Shown one piece after another: positions 15,309 through 24,112 of a stretch of DNA of 64,000 nucleotides. Where the stretch lies: positions 18,625-82,624 of the IMG/VR virus record IMGVR_UViG_3300043446_004155; one strand, written 5' to 3'. Source of the stretch: a virus. The notes under the pieces are model-generated. The model saw only the letters and a list, made by a program, of their open reading frames with translations. It did not search any database and was not told the origin of the DNA. The translations under genes were made by a program, and so were the position numbers. Positions within the stretch are counted from its first letter, which is position 1, and each line of letters starts with the position of its first letter.

Positions 15309-15783
15309 TGGATGCTAACCCTTGCTTTTGGAGGACTTCTTGGAGTTTGGGCAGTGGTTGATAGATGACAACCAACTTGCCAAGAACCCCGCGTTTTTTA
15401 ATAAGCTTACCGCTTTCGTCCCGAAGTTTGTCAAATTCACCGGAACGGATCAGATATTCGGCAACACAACGCAACCTCCGCTTAAGAGGAAGTTCTGCCG
15501 CTGGGAACTTGCTACAAATGGTATCGGGCTTCATGTCGCGGAAAGCAACACGTAATCGATTGGCCAAGGTCATGTTGGAATTCACGTCTTCTTCCTCGTA
15601 GTTCCTGATCACTTCCAGATAACGACGCAGGCAACCACCATCAAAAGACCCCTCGGGTGGCATAAAACATTCCACCTGCAGAGCCAAGGAAACTGGAAGG
15701 AGTTCTTTGTAATTCTCCAGGCTGACTTCCTCGATTAGAAAGGTTTCGAACCTATGAGCCAGAGGTACTGTTTTCTTCTGCAT
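15301..15783 (-). CDS. Hypothetical protein (160 aa)
   Basis: A basic, helical protein with FETFLIEEVSLENYKELLPV at the N-terminus and a Lys/Arg-rich middle (LPLKRRLRCVAEYLIRSGEF). No known motif is visible. It overlaps the HTH gene upstream by 32 nt and the next gene by 8 nt. The coupled context with HTH and Dam-like genes suggests DNA-related regulation, which is inference only. Confidence 0.55.
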   Translation of the reverse strand: MQKKTVPLAHRFETFLIEEVSLENYKELLPVSLALQVECFMPPEGSFDGGCLRRYLEVIRNYEEEDVNSNMTLANRLRVAFRDMKPDTICSKFPAAELPLKRRLRCVAEYLIRSGEFDKLRDESGKLIKKRGVLGKLVVIYQPLPKLQEVLQKQGLASNE

Positions 15784-16228
15784 CTGGAGAGTTTTCTAAG
15801 GAAGCCAAGTAAGCATCAATGGAATGCTCGTTAATTCGATAAGCGTGAGAATTTCTTTCTTTGTAGTCTCGATTAGTCAGTTCAGGGTTTTTGGCAAAAG
15901 AACGCACCAGGTGATTCCAGGGGATCCGAAGCTTGTTCTTTTTGCCGGCACCTGGATTGATGTTGACGTAATGAACACCCTCCGTCCAGCCAGCGCCTCT
16001 TGTACTGGTTTTGCCAATAGAAATCCAGTTGCGAATTGTTTGGTCAGACACTGACAAACGCCTGGCACACTCCTCGGTTGAAATGTATTCGTCTGCATAC
16101 ATCTCAGGGTTCGGACTGTTTTTATCTTTGGCACCTTGCTGTAGAGCCCAAAGACTGCCAAGAATGTTACGAATTCCTTTTAATTCGTAAGCGATGTCCT
16201 CTAGGCCTTTGCGAATTCCGTACGACAT
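15752..16228 (-). CDS. Excisionase/MerR-type HTH protein
   Basis: An N-terminal helix is followed by an HTH at YISTEECARRLSVSDQTIRN (about residues 49-68) and a wing with GWTEGVHYVNINPGAGKKNK. The later segment (LRIPWNHLVRSFAKN) resembles the C-terminal part of excisionase-like folds. It is the second such protein in this accessory block and heads a leftward four-gene unit, so it may autoregulate. The C-terminal tail is acidic and Ser-rich. Confidence 0.65.
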   Translation of the reverse strand: MSYGIRKGLEDIAYELKGIRNILGSLWALQQGAKDKNSPNPEMYADEYISTEECARRLSVSDQTIRNWISIGKTSTRGAGWTEGVHYVNINPGAGKKNKLRIPWNHLVRSFAKNPELTNRDYKERNSHAYRINEHSIDAYLASLENSPDAEENSTSGS

Positions 16229-16276
16229 ACCTCAACTGTTTTGGCTAAATGCTAATGTATTTGAACAAGAGTTGTA

Positions 16277-16627
16277 ATGACCATGGACGAACAAGTCCAA
16301 AACAGCATTCCACCTGAGTTTCGTCAGCTGCCAAAACTATCGGCGGAACAAATTGAAATGCTGAAAGCTGTCGCCAAGGAACGTGCGATTGCCCAAGCAG
16401 CCGCCGAAGCACCTCCTCAACCGCCCCAGAATCAACGACTTGCTGCACCGCCACCGTCCATGGTGCCACCCCAAACGCAACCTCAGATCATCTATTTGCG
16501 ACGCAACTTTACGGTTGCAGAACTCCTGTTGGTTCTTCTCCTATCCTGTGGCTTGGTTGCTGGGACACAAGCATTATGGGGAATTGGATCGCGCATCTTA
16601 CCTCAGATCGAAATAAAGGTCAAATAA
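16277..16627 (+). CDS. Single-span membrane protein with Pro/Gln-rich stalk
   Basis: Residues about 1-70 are soluble and become Pro/Gln-rich. One clear transmembrane helix follows (FTVAELLLVLLLSCGLVAGT, about 78-97) with a short basic tail. The topology could serve as a spanin, an antiholin or a host-membrane modulator; I cannot decide. It directly precedes the fibre genes. An ATG two codons in (MDEQVQ) is an equally good start. Confidence 0.55.
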   Translation: MTMDEQVQNSIPPEFRQLPKLSAEQIEMLKAVAKERAIAQAAAEAPPQPPQNQRLAAPPPSMVPPQTQPQIIYLRRNFTVAELLLVLLLSCGLVAGTQALWGIGSRILPQIEIKVK

Positions 16628-16634
16628 AAATACG

Positions 16635-16670
16635 GCAAACCTAAACTATAATTTTAGTTATAAGGTTTGC
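16635..16670 (+). promoter_or_regulatory. Nested hairpin before the tail-fibre start
   Basis: GCAAACCT and AGGTTTGC pair perfectly (8 bp) around an inner AACTA/TAGTT stem. CTAAACTATAAT inside it resembles the TTAAACT element found before other late genes. The structure ends 10 nt before the GTG start at 16681, with a short AGG in between. On the opposite strand it is followed by a T-rich tract, so it could also terminate leftward transcripts. Confidence 0.55.
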
Positions 16671-16680
16671 AGGCGTATAC

Positions 16681-19101
16681 GTGGCCAACAGGCGGATTTC
16701 TGATCTACCAGCAATTACTTCGATCGACATCAATGATGCCGATCTATTTACTGTTGTCCACGTTGCAGAGGTTGATCCTGGTCTAAAGAATAAGCGTTTT
16801 ACGGTAGCAGAACACAAAACTTATCTAAACAATTACTACCTCCAACTCAGTGGTGGAACCATCGTCAATGATTTAGTCATTGGTGATGATCTGAGTGTTT
16901 CCGGAGATTTAACAGTCGCCCAAAACATGGCGATTGTTGGGACCGGTACATTTGGAACCCTTATTATCAGCGGTTTCACAAGCACTGGTGTTATTAGCGG
17001 TGTAACAATTACTGGTACCAATATTCTTGGTGTCAACGTCAACGGCAACAACGGTTACTTTGCGTCTCTCCAGGCACCTGCAGCAGCCCTTGGCGCAGCC
17101 ACAGCCACGACATTAAGCGGCGGAGCGATCACTGGTAACACAATTGCCGCAAGTGGAATTACCGGTCAAACAATCACTGGAAATAACGTTTTTGGTCTAA
17201 GCATCAGCGGCACCACGATCACAGGTGTTACCGGTGTTTTTACTACGTCTTTATCCGGTGCGACAATCACTGGCAATGTAGGAAACTTTGCAAATCTAAC
17301 TGGAGTTTCTGGGACCTTTACAAGCCGCCTGTCTGGTGCTGTTATCACAGGAAACACCGGTACGTTTAGCCGGATTACAGGTGTTTCTGGTGCTTTTACT
17401 TCTAACCTGTCTGGTGCCGTTATTACCGGTGTCACCGGTCAGTTTACGCAACTTAATGGAGTTACCGGCCAATTTACCGTTGTTTCTGGTACGACTGTTA
17501 CAGGTGCAACTGGTCGATTTACTAATATCACTGGCCAGAGTATTTACGGAGTCACCTTGTCGGGTGAAACCATCAATGCTTCAACTGGCAACATTCTTGA
17601 TCTCTTAACCGTTACTGGCGTTTTCCTTGACCGCCTCTCTGGTGCTGTTATTACAGGTCAAACTGGTCTATTCAATTCGTTAACAGTTGGTGGAATCAAC
17701 ATCACCGGAAGTGTCAGCGGTGGAACTGTTACCGGTACCAGTGGTCAATTCATTACCATCACTGCTCAAACCGGTATCTTTACCGATACCATCTCGATTC
17801 CTTCTATTACGACCACGGGCAATTTGTCTGCCAGTGGCGATTTAATTGTTGAAGGCAGCGGTTACATTACTTCCGGCCTTGTTGTTTCCGGAACCATCTC
17901 TGGAAACACCGTAACAGGCGAGACTTTTATCTTTAACACGGCTACTGGCTCTTCACTCAACGCCACTGGCTTAATTTCTGGTGTTTTAATTACTGGAGAT
18001 GTCATCCAGGCAGCATCTCTTACGGGTGTTACTGGTACGTTTACGTCTTTAAGCGGAGCTTCCATTACTGGAAGTACGGTTTCCGCCACCACCGGCACGT
18101 TTGTATCCGGTATTTTCACAAATCTATCGGGAACGACCGTTACTGGTGCAACTGGTTTATTTGGCAGCGTTACAGGCGCAACAGGTACCTTCACAACCAG
18201 GGTCTCTGGTGCAACCGTAACTGGCAATACAGGTCTGTTTGGAAACCTCTCTGGCATTTCCGGTACATTCACCAATCTTTCTGGTAACGCAATTACCGGT
18301 AATACGTTCAGTGGAACCGTAGGTACATTTACAACCCTTAATGCAACCTTTGTTAATTTCACCGCTACGTCAACGGGCAATATTGTTGCCAGCGGTAGTG
18401 GTATTTTTGCCTCTGGACTCTTAACAAGTGGTGATTTATTTGTCAGTGGCTCGGGTTATTTTGCGTCTGGCGTCAATATTACCGGAACCCTATCCGGCAC
18501 CACTGGAATCTTTACTGCCTTAAGTGGGGATTTAATTTCAGGTGTTTCTGGTACGTTTACAACACAACTTTCTGGCGCGTTAATTACTGGCAATACGATT
18601 CAAGCAACATCCATCACTGGTGTTTCTGGTACGTTTACAACACGACTTTCTGGCGCGTTAATTACTGGCAATACGATTCAAGCAACATCCATCACTGGTG
18701 TTTCTGGAGTTTTTACGACTCTTACTGGCACTACAATCCAATCAACAACAATTAACACATCTAGTGGCGTTCGTTGGTTAGATGCTGATGCCAGCAATTG
18801 GGTTGCTTTCCGTGCCCCCACTGTTGTTCCCGCAGATGTTACTTGGATTCTGCCATCTGGCGATGCCACGACATCAGGCTATGCATTAATCAGTGATGCC
18901 TCCGGAAACCTGACATGGGGTGAAGCCGGCGGTGGCGCAAAAGGCGGTGGCACAGACGAAGTGTTTTATGAGAACGATCAGTTTGTTACCGCGAATTACA
19001 CGATTACCACCAACAAAAATGCCATGACAGCAGGCAGGATTAGTATTAATTCTGGAATATTTGTCACAGTGCCCAGTGGCAGTAATTGGGTTGTGGTCTA
19101 A
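16681..19101 (+). CDS. Tail fibre with TG-rich beta repeats
   Basis: 806 residues, GTG start. The N-terminus (RRISDLPAITSIDINDADLF) is the usual attachment segment of cyanophage fibres. Residues about 70-715 are degenerate repeats of roughly 25 residues, of the form SGA-x-ITGNTG-x-F-x-x-LTGVSGTF, predicted to form an extended trimeric beta structure. The C-terminus has a coil (RWLDADASNWVAF…TWILPSGD) and a terminal knob. It contacts the host surface. Two 78-bp units near the 3' end are an almost perfect tandem duplication. Smaller paralogues start at 19165 and 22817. Confidence 0.85.
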   Translation: MANRRISDLPAITSIDINDADLFTVVHVAEVDPGLKNKRFTVAEHKTYLNNYYLQLSGGTIVNDLVIGDDLSVSGDLTVAQNMAIVGTGTFGTLIISGFTSTGVISGVTITGTNILGVNVNGNNGYFASLQAPAAALGAATATTLSGGAITGNTIAASGITGQTITGNNVFGLSISGTTITGVTGVFTTSLSGATITGNVGNFANLTGVSGTFTSRLSGAVITGNTGTFSRITGVSGAFTSNLSGAVITGVTGQFTQLNGVTGQFTVVSGTTVTGATGRFTNITGQSIYGVTLSGETINASTGNILDLLTVTGVFLDRLSGAVITGQTGLFNSLTVGGINITGSVSGGTVTGTSGQFITITAQTGIFTDTISIPSITTTGNLSASGDLIVEGSGYITSGLVVSGTISGNTVTGETFIFNTATGSSLNATGLISGVLITGDVIQAASLTGVTGTFTSLSGASITGSTVSATTGTFVSGIFTNLSGTTVTGATGLFGSVTGATGTFTTRVSGATVTGNTGLFGNLSGISGTFTNLSGNAITGNTFSGTVGTFTTLNATFVNFTATSTGNIVASGSGIFASGLLTSGDLFVSGSGYFASGVNITGTLSGTTGIFTALSGDLISGVSGTFTTQLSGALITGNTIQATSITGVSGTFTTRLSGALITGNTIQATSITGVSGVFTTLTGTTIQSTTINTSSGVRWLDADASNWVAFRAPTVVPADVTWILPSGDATTSGYALISDASGNLTWGEAGGGAKGGGTDEVFYENDQFVTANYTITTNKNAMTAGRISINSGIFVTVPSGSNWVVV
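18541..18696 (+). repeat. 78-bp tandem duplication inside the fibre gene
   Basis: Two consecutive 78-bp units start at 18541 and 18619 and differ at only one base (Gln versus Arg codon), far closer than the other fibre repeats. Each encodes 26 residues. A third, diverging unit begins at 18697. Confidence 0.9.
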
Positions 19102-19122
19102 TTTTCTAATCTATTGAGTAGA

Positions 19123-19140
19123 ATTGAATTAAACTAAACA
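19123..19140 (+). promoter_or_regulatory. TTAAACT-type element before a fibre paralogue
   Basis: ATTGAATTAAACTAAACA, nearly identical to the element at 22780-22796 in front of the paralogous fibre gene. The TTAAACT core lies about 30 nt before the start codon. TAAACT keeps the TA…T of a bacterial -10 box. No -35 box is evident. Confidence 0.5.
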
Positions 19141-19164
19141 GTAAGGAAACACTGAGAAGAAAAG

Positions 19165-19794
19165 ATGGCTTACGGTAACCTGGCGGTTGACTATATTACT
19201 TATACATTCAATAGCAATGACGCGATTGCAACCGTAAGCAGTGTCGTTAACGGAAGTTTTCCTAATATTACAACTACCGGAACCCTTTCTGGTGCAACGG
19301 TCACAGGAACGAGCGGACAGTTTACGACCGTTAGAGCTGTTACAGGCATCTTTACAACAACCCTTAGCGGCGCAACGGTTACTGGTACAACTGGAAACTT
19401 TACAACCTTAAACGCATCATCGATCCCAGGTTTTGCAGTACTATCAGGCACTCAAACTTTTAGTGGTGGACAGATTGGACGTGTCAGTGTTGTTAGTTTT
19501 GCCACTGGGATTGCCTTGGATCTAGCTACAAGTAATAATTTTCAAATTACGTTGACGGGAAATACGACCCTTCAAAACCCAACTAATGCTGTATCTGGTC
19601 AAGCTGGTATTGTTACAATTATCCAAGGCACTGGGAACAATACAATGGCGTTTGGATCTAACTGGAATTATCCCGGTGGATCAGGCAGTGTTCCAGCCTT
19701 GACAACAACCAGTGGGGCCAGAGATGTTTTGGCATATTACTGCATAAGCTCCACCCAAGTTGCTTATCGTTTAATCCAGGATATTAAAGCTTGA
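19165..19794 (+). CDS. Short fibre paralogue with TG repeats
   Basis: Starts MAYGNLAVDYITYTFNSNDA, matching the gene at 22817 (MSYGTVKVDTIIYTSGG). It has two to three copies of the SGATVTGTSGQFTTVRAVTG-type repeat and a C-terminal globular beta domain with GNTTLQNPTNAVSGQAGIVT, a motif shared by many phage tail proteins. Probably a second fibre or fibre tip. The next gene starts 1 nt after its stop. Confidence 0.75.
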   Translation: MAYGNLAVDYITYTFNSNDAIATVSSVVNGSFPNITTTGTLSGATVTGTSGQFTTVRAVTGIFTTTLSGATVTGTTGNFTTLNASSIPGFAVLSGTQTFSGGQIGRVSVVSFATGIALDLATSNNFQITLTGNTTLQNPTNAVSGQAGIVTIIQGTGNNTMAFGSNWNYPGGSGSVPALTTTSGARDVLAYYCISSTQVAYRLIQDIKA

Positions 19795-19795
19795 T

Positions 19796-22237
19796 ATGTC
19801 TATCATCAACGGAGGCTCTACTTTAGGTTTTTTTGGTGGATCAACACCTTACGAAATCTCTCGTTCGTTGCGGTTTAATTCAGCAGATTCGGCGTACCTG
19901 AGCCGCACCCCCGCATCCGCCGGCAACCGCAAGACGTGGACCTGGGCGGGGTGGGTGAAGCGGAGTTCGCTGGGAACCGAACAGACGTTGTTTTGTTCAA
20001 CTGATTTAACAGCAAATACAACATATCTAGGGTATAACGCTACTACAAATTGCCTTGATTTCTACCAGAATACAAGCTCGGCTATCGTCGCCAGAAAAAC
20101 TACTACTGCCGTATTTAGAGACTCAGGCGCATGGATGCATGTTTGCGCTATTTGGGACACTACAAACAGCACTGCCACAGATCGCATGCGGCTCTATGTC
20201 AATGGTAGTCGTATTACAGTGTTCAACACAACTACTGATCCAGCGTCTAGTACAGATAGCAGAGTCAATAGTACATTAGAGCACAATATCGGCAGAGCCG
20301 GCGCATCAACTTACCATTTGGATGCTTACCTTGCCGACATCCACTTCATCGACGGCCAAGCGTTAGACCCCACCAGCTTCGGTGAGTTCTCCGCCACCAC
20401 CGGCGTCTGGATGCCGAAGAAGTACACCGGCACCTACGGCACCAACGGTTTCCACCTGGACTTCAGCGATAACTCCGCCGCCACTGCCACCACGCTGGGT
20501 AAAGACAGCTCCGGCAACGGCAACAACTGGACGCCGAATAATCTCAGTGTCACCGCTGGTGCAGGCAACGACAGCCTGGTGGATGTACCCGTCAACGGCA
20601 CGCAGACCGACACCGGCGCCGGCGGTGAGGTGAGGGGGAATTACTGCACTTGGAACCCGCTGGACCTTGTTTCTACAACGCTGGCTAACGGGAATCTTCA
20701 AGCGTCTGGGTCAACTGATGTAGCAGGGGTTTCTGGAACGATTGGAGTCAGCTCTGGTAAATGGTACTGGGAAGTCACTGCAGGTTCTACTTACGATGTT
20801 ATTGGAATCTGGTCGACAACATCACGGGTTACTAGCTACCCAGGCGACACATCAAGTTCTTACGGCTATTTTGGGTCAACTGGTAACAAGATAAACAGCG
20901 GTGCCGGCTCTGCGTACGGCGCAACATTTACAACTAACGATGTTATTGGTGTTGCTTTAGATCTAGATGCTGGCACCCTAACTTTTTACAAGAATGGAGT
21001 CAGTCAAAGCACTGCATTTTCAAGTTTGGCAGGAGGTTTTAGACCGGCGGTTCGTGCTGGAAGCGCATCTGGGGCTAGTACCGCAACCTACTTAAATGCA
21101 GGCGCTCGTCCCTTTGCCTACACAGCCCCCAGCGGCTTCAAGGCGCTCAATACCAGCTCGTTACCGGCCCCAGTAGTCACGAAGCCCTCCACGGTTTTTG
21201 ATACATACTTATGGTCTGGCAATGGTGGCACTCAAACAATATTCACCAGCTTTAGTCCAGATTTCGTCTGGGTCAAGCAACGCGATAACACCAATGTCGC
21301 ATCTCATGTTCTGGTTGACATAGTTCGTGGCAATAACAACGTGCTTCGGACCAACGGAACTGATGCAGAAAATGCAGCCGGTATTGATCCAGCGCTGTAT
21401 GACGGGGTTACAAACTTAAGCACTGCATCTTTCGATGTAGTCAAGGGATCCAGTGGAACGTATAACGGAACCAACGGCTCAGGTAAATCGTACGTGGGCT
21501 GGGCCTGGGACGCCGGCAGCAGCACCGTCACCAACCCCGCTGGCACCATCTCATCGCAGGTGAGGGCGAATACAAGTGCTGGGTTTTCGATTGTTACTTA
21601 TACGGGAAATGGAACAAATGGGGCGACAGTTGGACATGGATTAGGCGTCGCGCCTTCTTTTGTTATTTGGAAGAGAAGAGACACAGCTTCTAATTGGTTG
21701 AGCTACCATGTCTCACTTGGTAACAATCAATACTTTTACTTAAGTAGTACAGCGGCGGCGGCAACAGCATCCGGCATCTTCGGATTTAGCTCGGCAACTG
21801 CGACGCTTCAGAATTACACCGATTACAACGCAAGCAGCGGTACATACGTCGCCTACTGCTTCGCCCCAGTCGCGGGCTACAGCGCCTTCGGTTCCTACAC
21901 CGGCAACGGCAACTCGGATGGGCCGTTTGTTTACACAGGACATAGAAGTCGCTGGATAATGATAAAAGCGTCTTCTGGCACTTCTGCCGGAAGTGCTAAC
22001 TGGATGATCATTGATACTGCCAGAGATGCGTATAACTTGTCTGTCTACAAACTTGCTCCCAATCTCAGCGACGCTGAAAACTCCATAAATATAGGCAACA
22101 CAACTCAAAACACAATGGACATTTTAAGCAATGGCTTCAAATTGAGAAGCACCACTGCCAGCACTAATGAAAGTGGTACGACGTATGTGTGGGCAAGCTT
22201 TGCTGAAAATCCCTTCTCCCTGGCTCGTGCCAGGTAA
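19796..22237 (+). CDS. LamG/SPRY-domain adhesin (tail spike or fibre tip)
   Basis: 813 residues. A concanavalin-like LamG domain occupies about residues 20-210 (SRSLRFNSADSAYLSRTPAS, then TWAGWVKRSSLG). It is followed by a conserved link (FSDNSAATATTLGKDSSGNG), a SPRY-like domain about 300-430 (GKWYWEVTAG…GVALDLDAGTLTFYKNG) and two or three further jelly-roll units with the YTGNGTNGATVGHGLG phrase. These domains bind glycans, so this is a receptor-binding candidate. Base composition alternates sharply: linkers near 19900-19970, 20340-20650, 21110-21190, 21490-21560 and 21840-21930 are GC-rich while the domains between are AT-rich, which suggests domain exchange. Confidence 0.8.
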   Translation: MSIINGGSTLGFFGGSTPYEISRSLRFNSADSAYLSRTPASAGNRKTWTWAGWVKRSSLGTEQTLFCSTDLTANTTYLGYNATTNCLDFYQNTSSAIVARKTTTAVFRDSGAWMHVCAIWDTTNSTATDRMRLYVNGSRITVFNTTTDPASSTDSRVNSTLEHNIGRAGASTYHLDAYLADIHFIDGQALDPTSFGEFSATTGVWMPKKYTGTYGTNGFHLDFSDNSAATATTLGKDSSGNGNNWTPNNLSVTAGAGNDSLVDVPVNGTQTDTGAGGEVRGNYCTWNPLDLVSTTLANGNLQASGSTDVAGVSGTIGVSSGKWYWEVTAGSTYDVIGIWSTTSRVTSYPGDTSSSYGYFGSTGNKINSGAGSAYGATFTTNDVIGVALDLDAGTLTFYKNGVSQSTAFSSLAGGFRPAVRAGSASGASTATYLNAGARPFAYTAPSGFKALNTSSLPAPVVTKPSTVFDTYLWSGNGGTQTIFTSFSPDFVWVKQRDNTNVASHVLVDIVRGNNNVLRTNGTDAENAAGIDPALYDGVTNLSTASFDVVKGSSGTYNGTNGSGKSYVGWAWDAGSSTVTNPAGTISSQVRANTSAGFSIVTYTGNGTNGATVGHGLGVAPSFVIWKRRDTASNWLSYHVSLGNNQYFYLSSTAAAATASGIFGFSSATATLQNYTDYNASSGTYVAYCFAPVAGYSAFGSYTGNGNSDGPFVYTGHRSRWIMIKASSGTSAGSANWMIIDTARDAYNLSVYKLAPNLSDAENSINIGNTTQNTMDILSNGFKLRSTTASTNESGTTYVWASFAENPFSLARAR

Positions 22238-22280
22238 TTAACAGACATTGAGCTAAAATAAAAGAAAACGATTTAAAAAT

Positions 22281-22757
22281 ATGTTTATTCTTGATGGGAA
22301 AACTTTATCTCCAGATGTACCGTTTAGCCATGACGGTGTAAATTACCCAGCGAATTGGCTGCGTTTATCCAGCCTGGAAGAGAAAGAAGCTATTGGTATC
22401 CAGGAAGTACCCGATCCTCCAACCTGGGATCAAAGGTTCTACTGGGGATACGATCAAGATGGCAACTTAATTCCCAAGGATCACGGCCAGCTTGTTGAGC
22501 AGTGGACTCAACAAACTCGGCAGACGGCCAACACATTACTCTTTCCAAGTGATTGGATGGTAGTACGAGAGGTCGATAACGGCATCCAGGTTGATCCAGC
22601 CTGGCGTACATGGCGAGAAAGCATCCGTTTAGCAGCAGGAAGCAAGGTTTACGAAATTGAACAGACCACAACCACCGATCAATTAGCTGCTTATATCACT
22701 GGTCCTGACTACAGCGCATGGCCGGCAGATCCCTCGCAACCTCAGCCAACTGTTTGA
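22281..22757 (+). CDS. Tail-fibre assembly-like protein
   Basis: 158 residues. The C-terminal half has LLFPSDWMVVREVDNG, then a W-x-x-W-R-x-x-I-R pattern (WRTWRESIRLAA), as in phage tail-fibre assembly and DUF4376-type proteins that end fibre operons. These help fibre folding or form fibre tips. Its place between adhesin genes agrees. A CTAAAAT tract lies about 25 nt upstream. Confidence 0.65.
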   Translation: MFILDGKTLSPDVPFSHDGVNYPANWLRLSSLEEKEAIGIQEVPDPPTWDQRFYWGYDQDGNLIPKDHGQLVEQWTQQTRQTANTLLFPSDWMVVREVDNGIQVDPAWRTWRESIRLAAGSKVYEIEQTTTTDQLAAYITGPDYSAWPADPSQPQPTV

Positions 22758-22779
22758 ATAAAATAAAGGATAAAAACTC

Positions 22780-22796
22780 TTGAATTAAACTAAAAC
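22780..22796 (+). promoter_or_regulatory. TTAAACT-type element before a fibre paralogue
   Basis: TTGAATTAAACTAAAACA, shared with the region before the gene at 19165. The core is about 25 nt upstream of the ATG at 22817, where an AAAAAGAG weakly resembles a ribosome-binding site. Confidence 0.5.
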
Positions 22797-22816
22797 ATAG
22801 GAAAGTATAAAAAGAG

Positions 22817-23572
22817 ATGAGCTACGGAACTGTAAAAGTTGATACTATTATTTACACCTCCGGTGGCTTAGATGCGTCTGGAACAATAAGCGGAATTGTT
22901 AATGGTAATTTCCCAAGTGTTCAAACAACTGGTGTAATTAGCGGATCAACCGTTACAGGTGCAACTGGAAATTTTACTGTTATTAATGCTGTTACAGGTG
23001 TTTTTACTTCTACATTAAGCGGTACTACGTTTACCGGCACTACGGGTAACTTTGCATCAATTAACTCTGCAACGGGGTCGTTTAGTTCTGGTTTAACGCT
23101 TCAAAGTGGTAATGCAACTTTAAACTCTCAATCCGAAGCGCGTTTTGCAGATAGTGACAGTAGTAATTGGGTTGCCTTTAAAGCATCTGCAACTATTGCA
23201 AGCAATGTAACTTGGACATTGCCAAGTGGAGATGGCACAAGTGGCCAAGTTCTACAAACAAACGGATCAGGAGTTTTTGGCTGGACAACTCCCCTTGGTG
23301 ACTATATAATTACAGTTACGGCTACAGGAAAAACACTTACAAATCGAGAGCGTTGTACAATAACAGCATCAGGTCAAACATTAACTTTACCTGCGTCACC
23401 CAGTGCAGGCAATGAGGTAACAGTAACCATTGCTGGTACATTTCTTGATACTGTTGTCGCTAGAAACGGATCAAATATTATGTCACTTGCCGAAGACCTC
23501 ACTGTGGACAAGGGAAATATCTCCGTTACCCTCTACTACGTTGATGCCACTCGCGGCTGGAGGATTATCTAA
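22817..23572 (+). CDS. Fibre paralogue with TG repeats and coil
   Basis: 251 residues, paralogous to the gene at 19165 at the N-terminus and to the large fibre in its coil region (RFADSDSSNWVAFKASATIA and TWTLPSGDGTSGQVLQTNGS). The C-terminal domain (ITVTATGKTLTNRERCTITA) is a small beta fold with a SLAEDLTVDKGNISVTLYYV ending. Its stop shares a base with the next ATG, so the two are coupled. Confidence 0.75.
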   Translation: MSYGTVKVDTIIYTSGGLDASGTISGIVNGNFPSVQTTGVISGSTVTGATGNFTVINAVTGVFTSTLSGTTFTGTTGNFASINSATGSFSSGLTLQSGNATLNSQSEARFADSDSSNWVAFKASATIASNVTWTLPSGDGTSGQVLQTNGSGVFGWTTPLGDYIITVTATGKTLTNRERCTITASGQTLTLPASPSAGNEVTVTIAGTFLDTVVARNGSNIMSLAEDLTVDKGNISVTLYYVDATRGWRII

Positions 23573-23886
23573 TGTCTACGCTTAGTCAATTTGTTGGCGG
23601 AAGTCCAATTAAATCAATTCAAAGAGGAGTAATCAGTACTGGAACCAATGATTCTAGTGCAACAGCTACAATTTCTTCCGTCGATACAACAAAAGCAATT
23701 GTCAACTATTTAGGATCAAGATTGCCCATTAACAACACAAGTGCAGTTGTTGTAAATGATTTTGGCAATACCCTTGCTCATGTTGCCCTTACAAACGCTA
23801 CTACAATAACCATCACAAGAGGCAGAGCACCTGGAGGTGGATGGGGGGCTATTAATATTTCTTACGAAGTCATTGAGTACAACTGA
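23572..23886 (+). CDS. Small tail-tip-type protein (104 aa)
   Basis: Starts MSTLSQFVGGSPIKSIQRGV, then GTNDSSATATISSVDTTKAI. The pattern of a repeated-strand beta domain ending in GAINISYEVIEYN is common in short phage tail or fibre proteins. Coupled (TAATG overlap) to the preceding fibre gene, so probably an accessory of the same fibre. Confidence 0.65.
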   Translation: MSTLSQFVGGSPIKSIQRGVISTGTNDSSATATISSVDTTKAIVNYLGSRLPINNTSAVVVNDFGNTLAHVALTNATTITITRGRAPGGGWGAINISYEVIEYN

Positions 23887-23887
23887 A

Positions 23888-24055
23888 ATGGAAATTTTTT
23901 ATTACGCACAAATTGACGGCAATAGCATTTGCTATGCAGTCACCCAAACGGCGGGGGAAATTATCCAAAACGATATGATTCGTATAAATTCATATGACAT
24001 TAATCTCCTTGGTAAAAAATGGGAAAACGGAACTTGGGTTGACCCTGACGTTTAA
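23888..24055 (+). CDS. 55-aa small fibre-cluster protein
   Basis: I chose the ATG two nt after the previous gene's stop (MEIFYYAQIDGNSICYAVTQ) rather than an in-frame start at 23837 inside that gene. The C-terminal phrase LLGKKWENGTWVDPDV is typical of small proteins at the end of phage fibre operons. Role unknown, possibly fibre tip or chaperone. Confidence 0.6.
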   Translation: MEIFYYAQIDGNSICYAVTQTAGEIIQNDMIRINSYDINLLGKKWENGTWVDPDV

Positions 24056-24081
24056 ACGCCACAGCACAAAGATCATGGACC

Positions 24082-24112
24082 TGACCTAGAGTTAATAAAA
24101 ATAGTTAGGTCA
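24082..24112 (+). promoter_or_regulatory. Hairpin abutting the endolysin start codon
   Basis: TGACCTA and TAGGTCA pair perfectly (7 bp) around an AT-rich loop, and the last paired base is immediately followed by the ATG at 24113. This is the same arrangement as before the lysozyme at 11570. The only Shine-Dalgarno-like AGG lies within the stem. Confidence 0.55.

Noticed and set aside
16836-18869. Several antisense frames rich in Val/Pro/Thr inside the fibre gene
   Set aside because: Direct consequence of the TG-rich repeat sequence.
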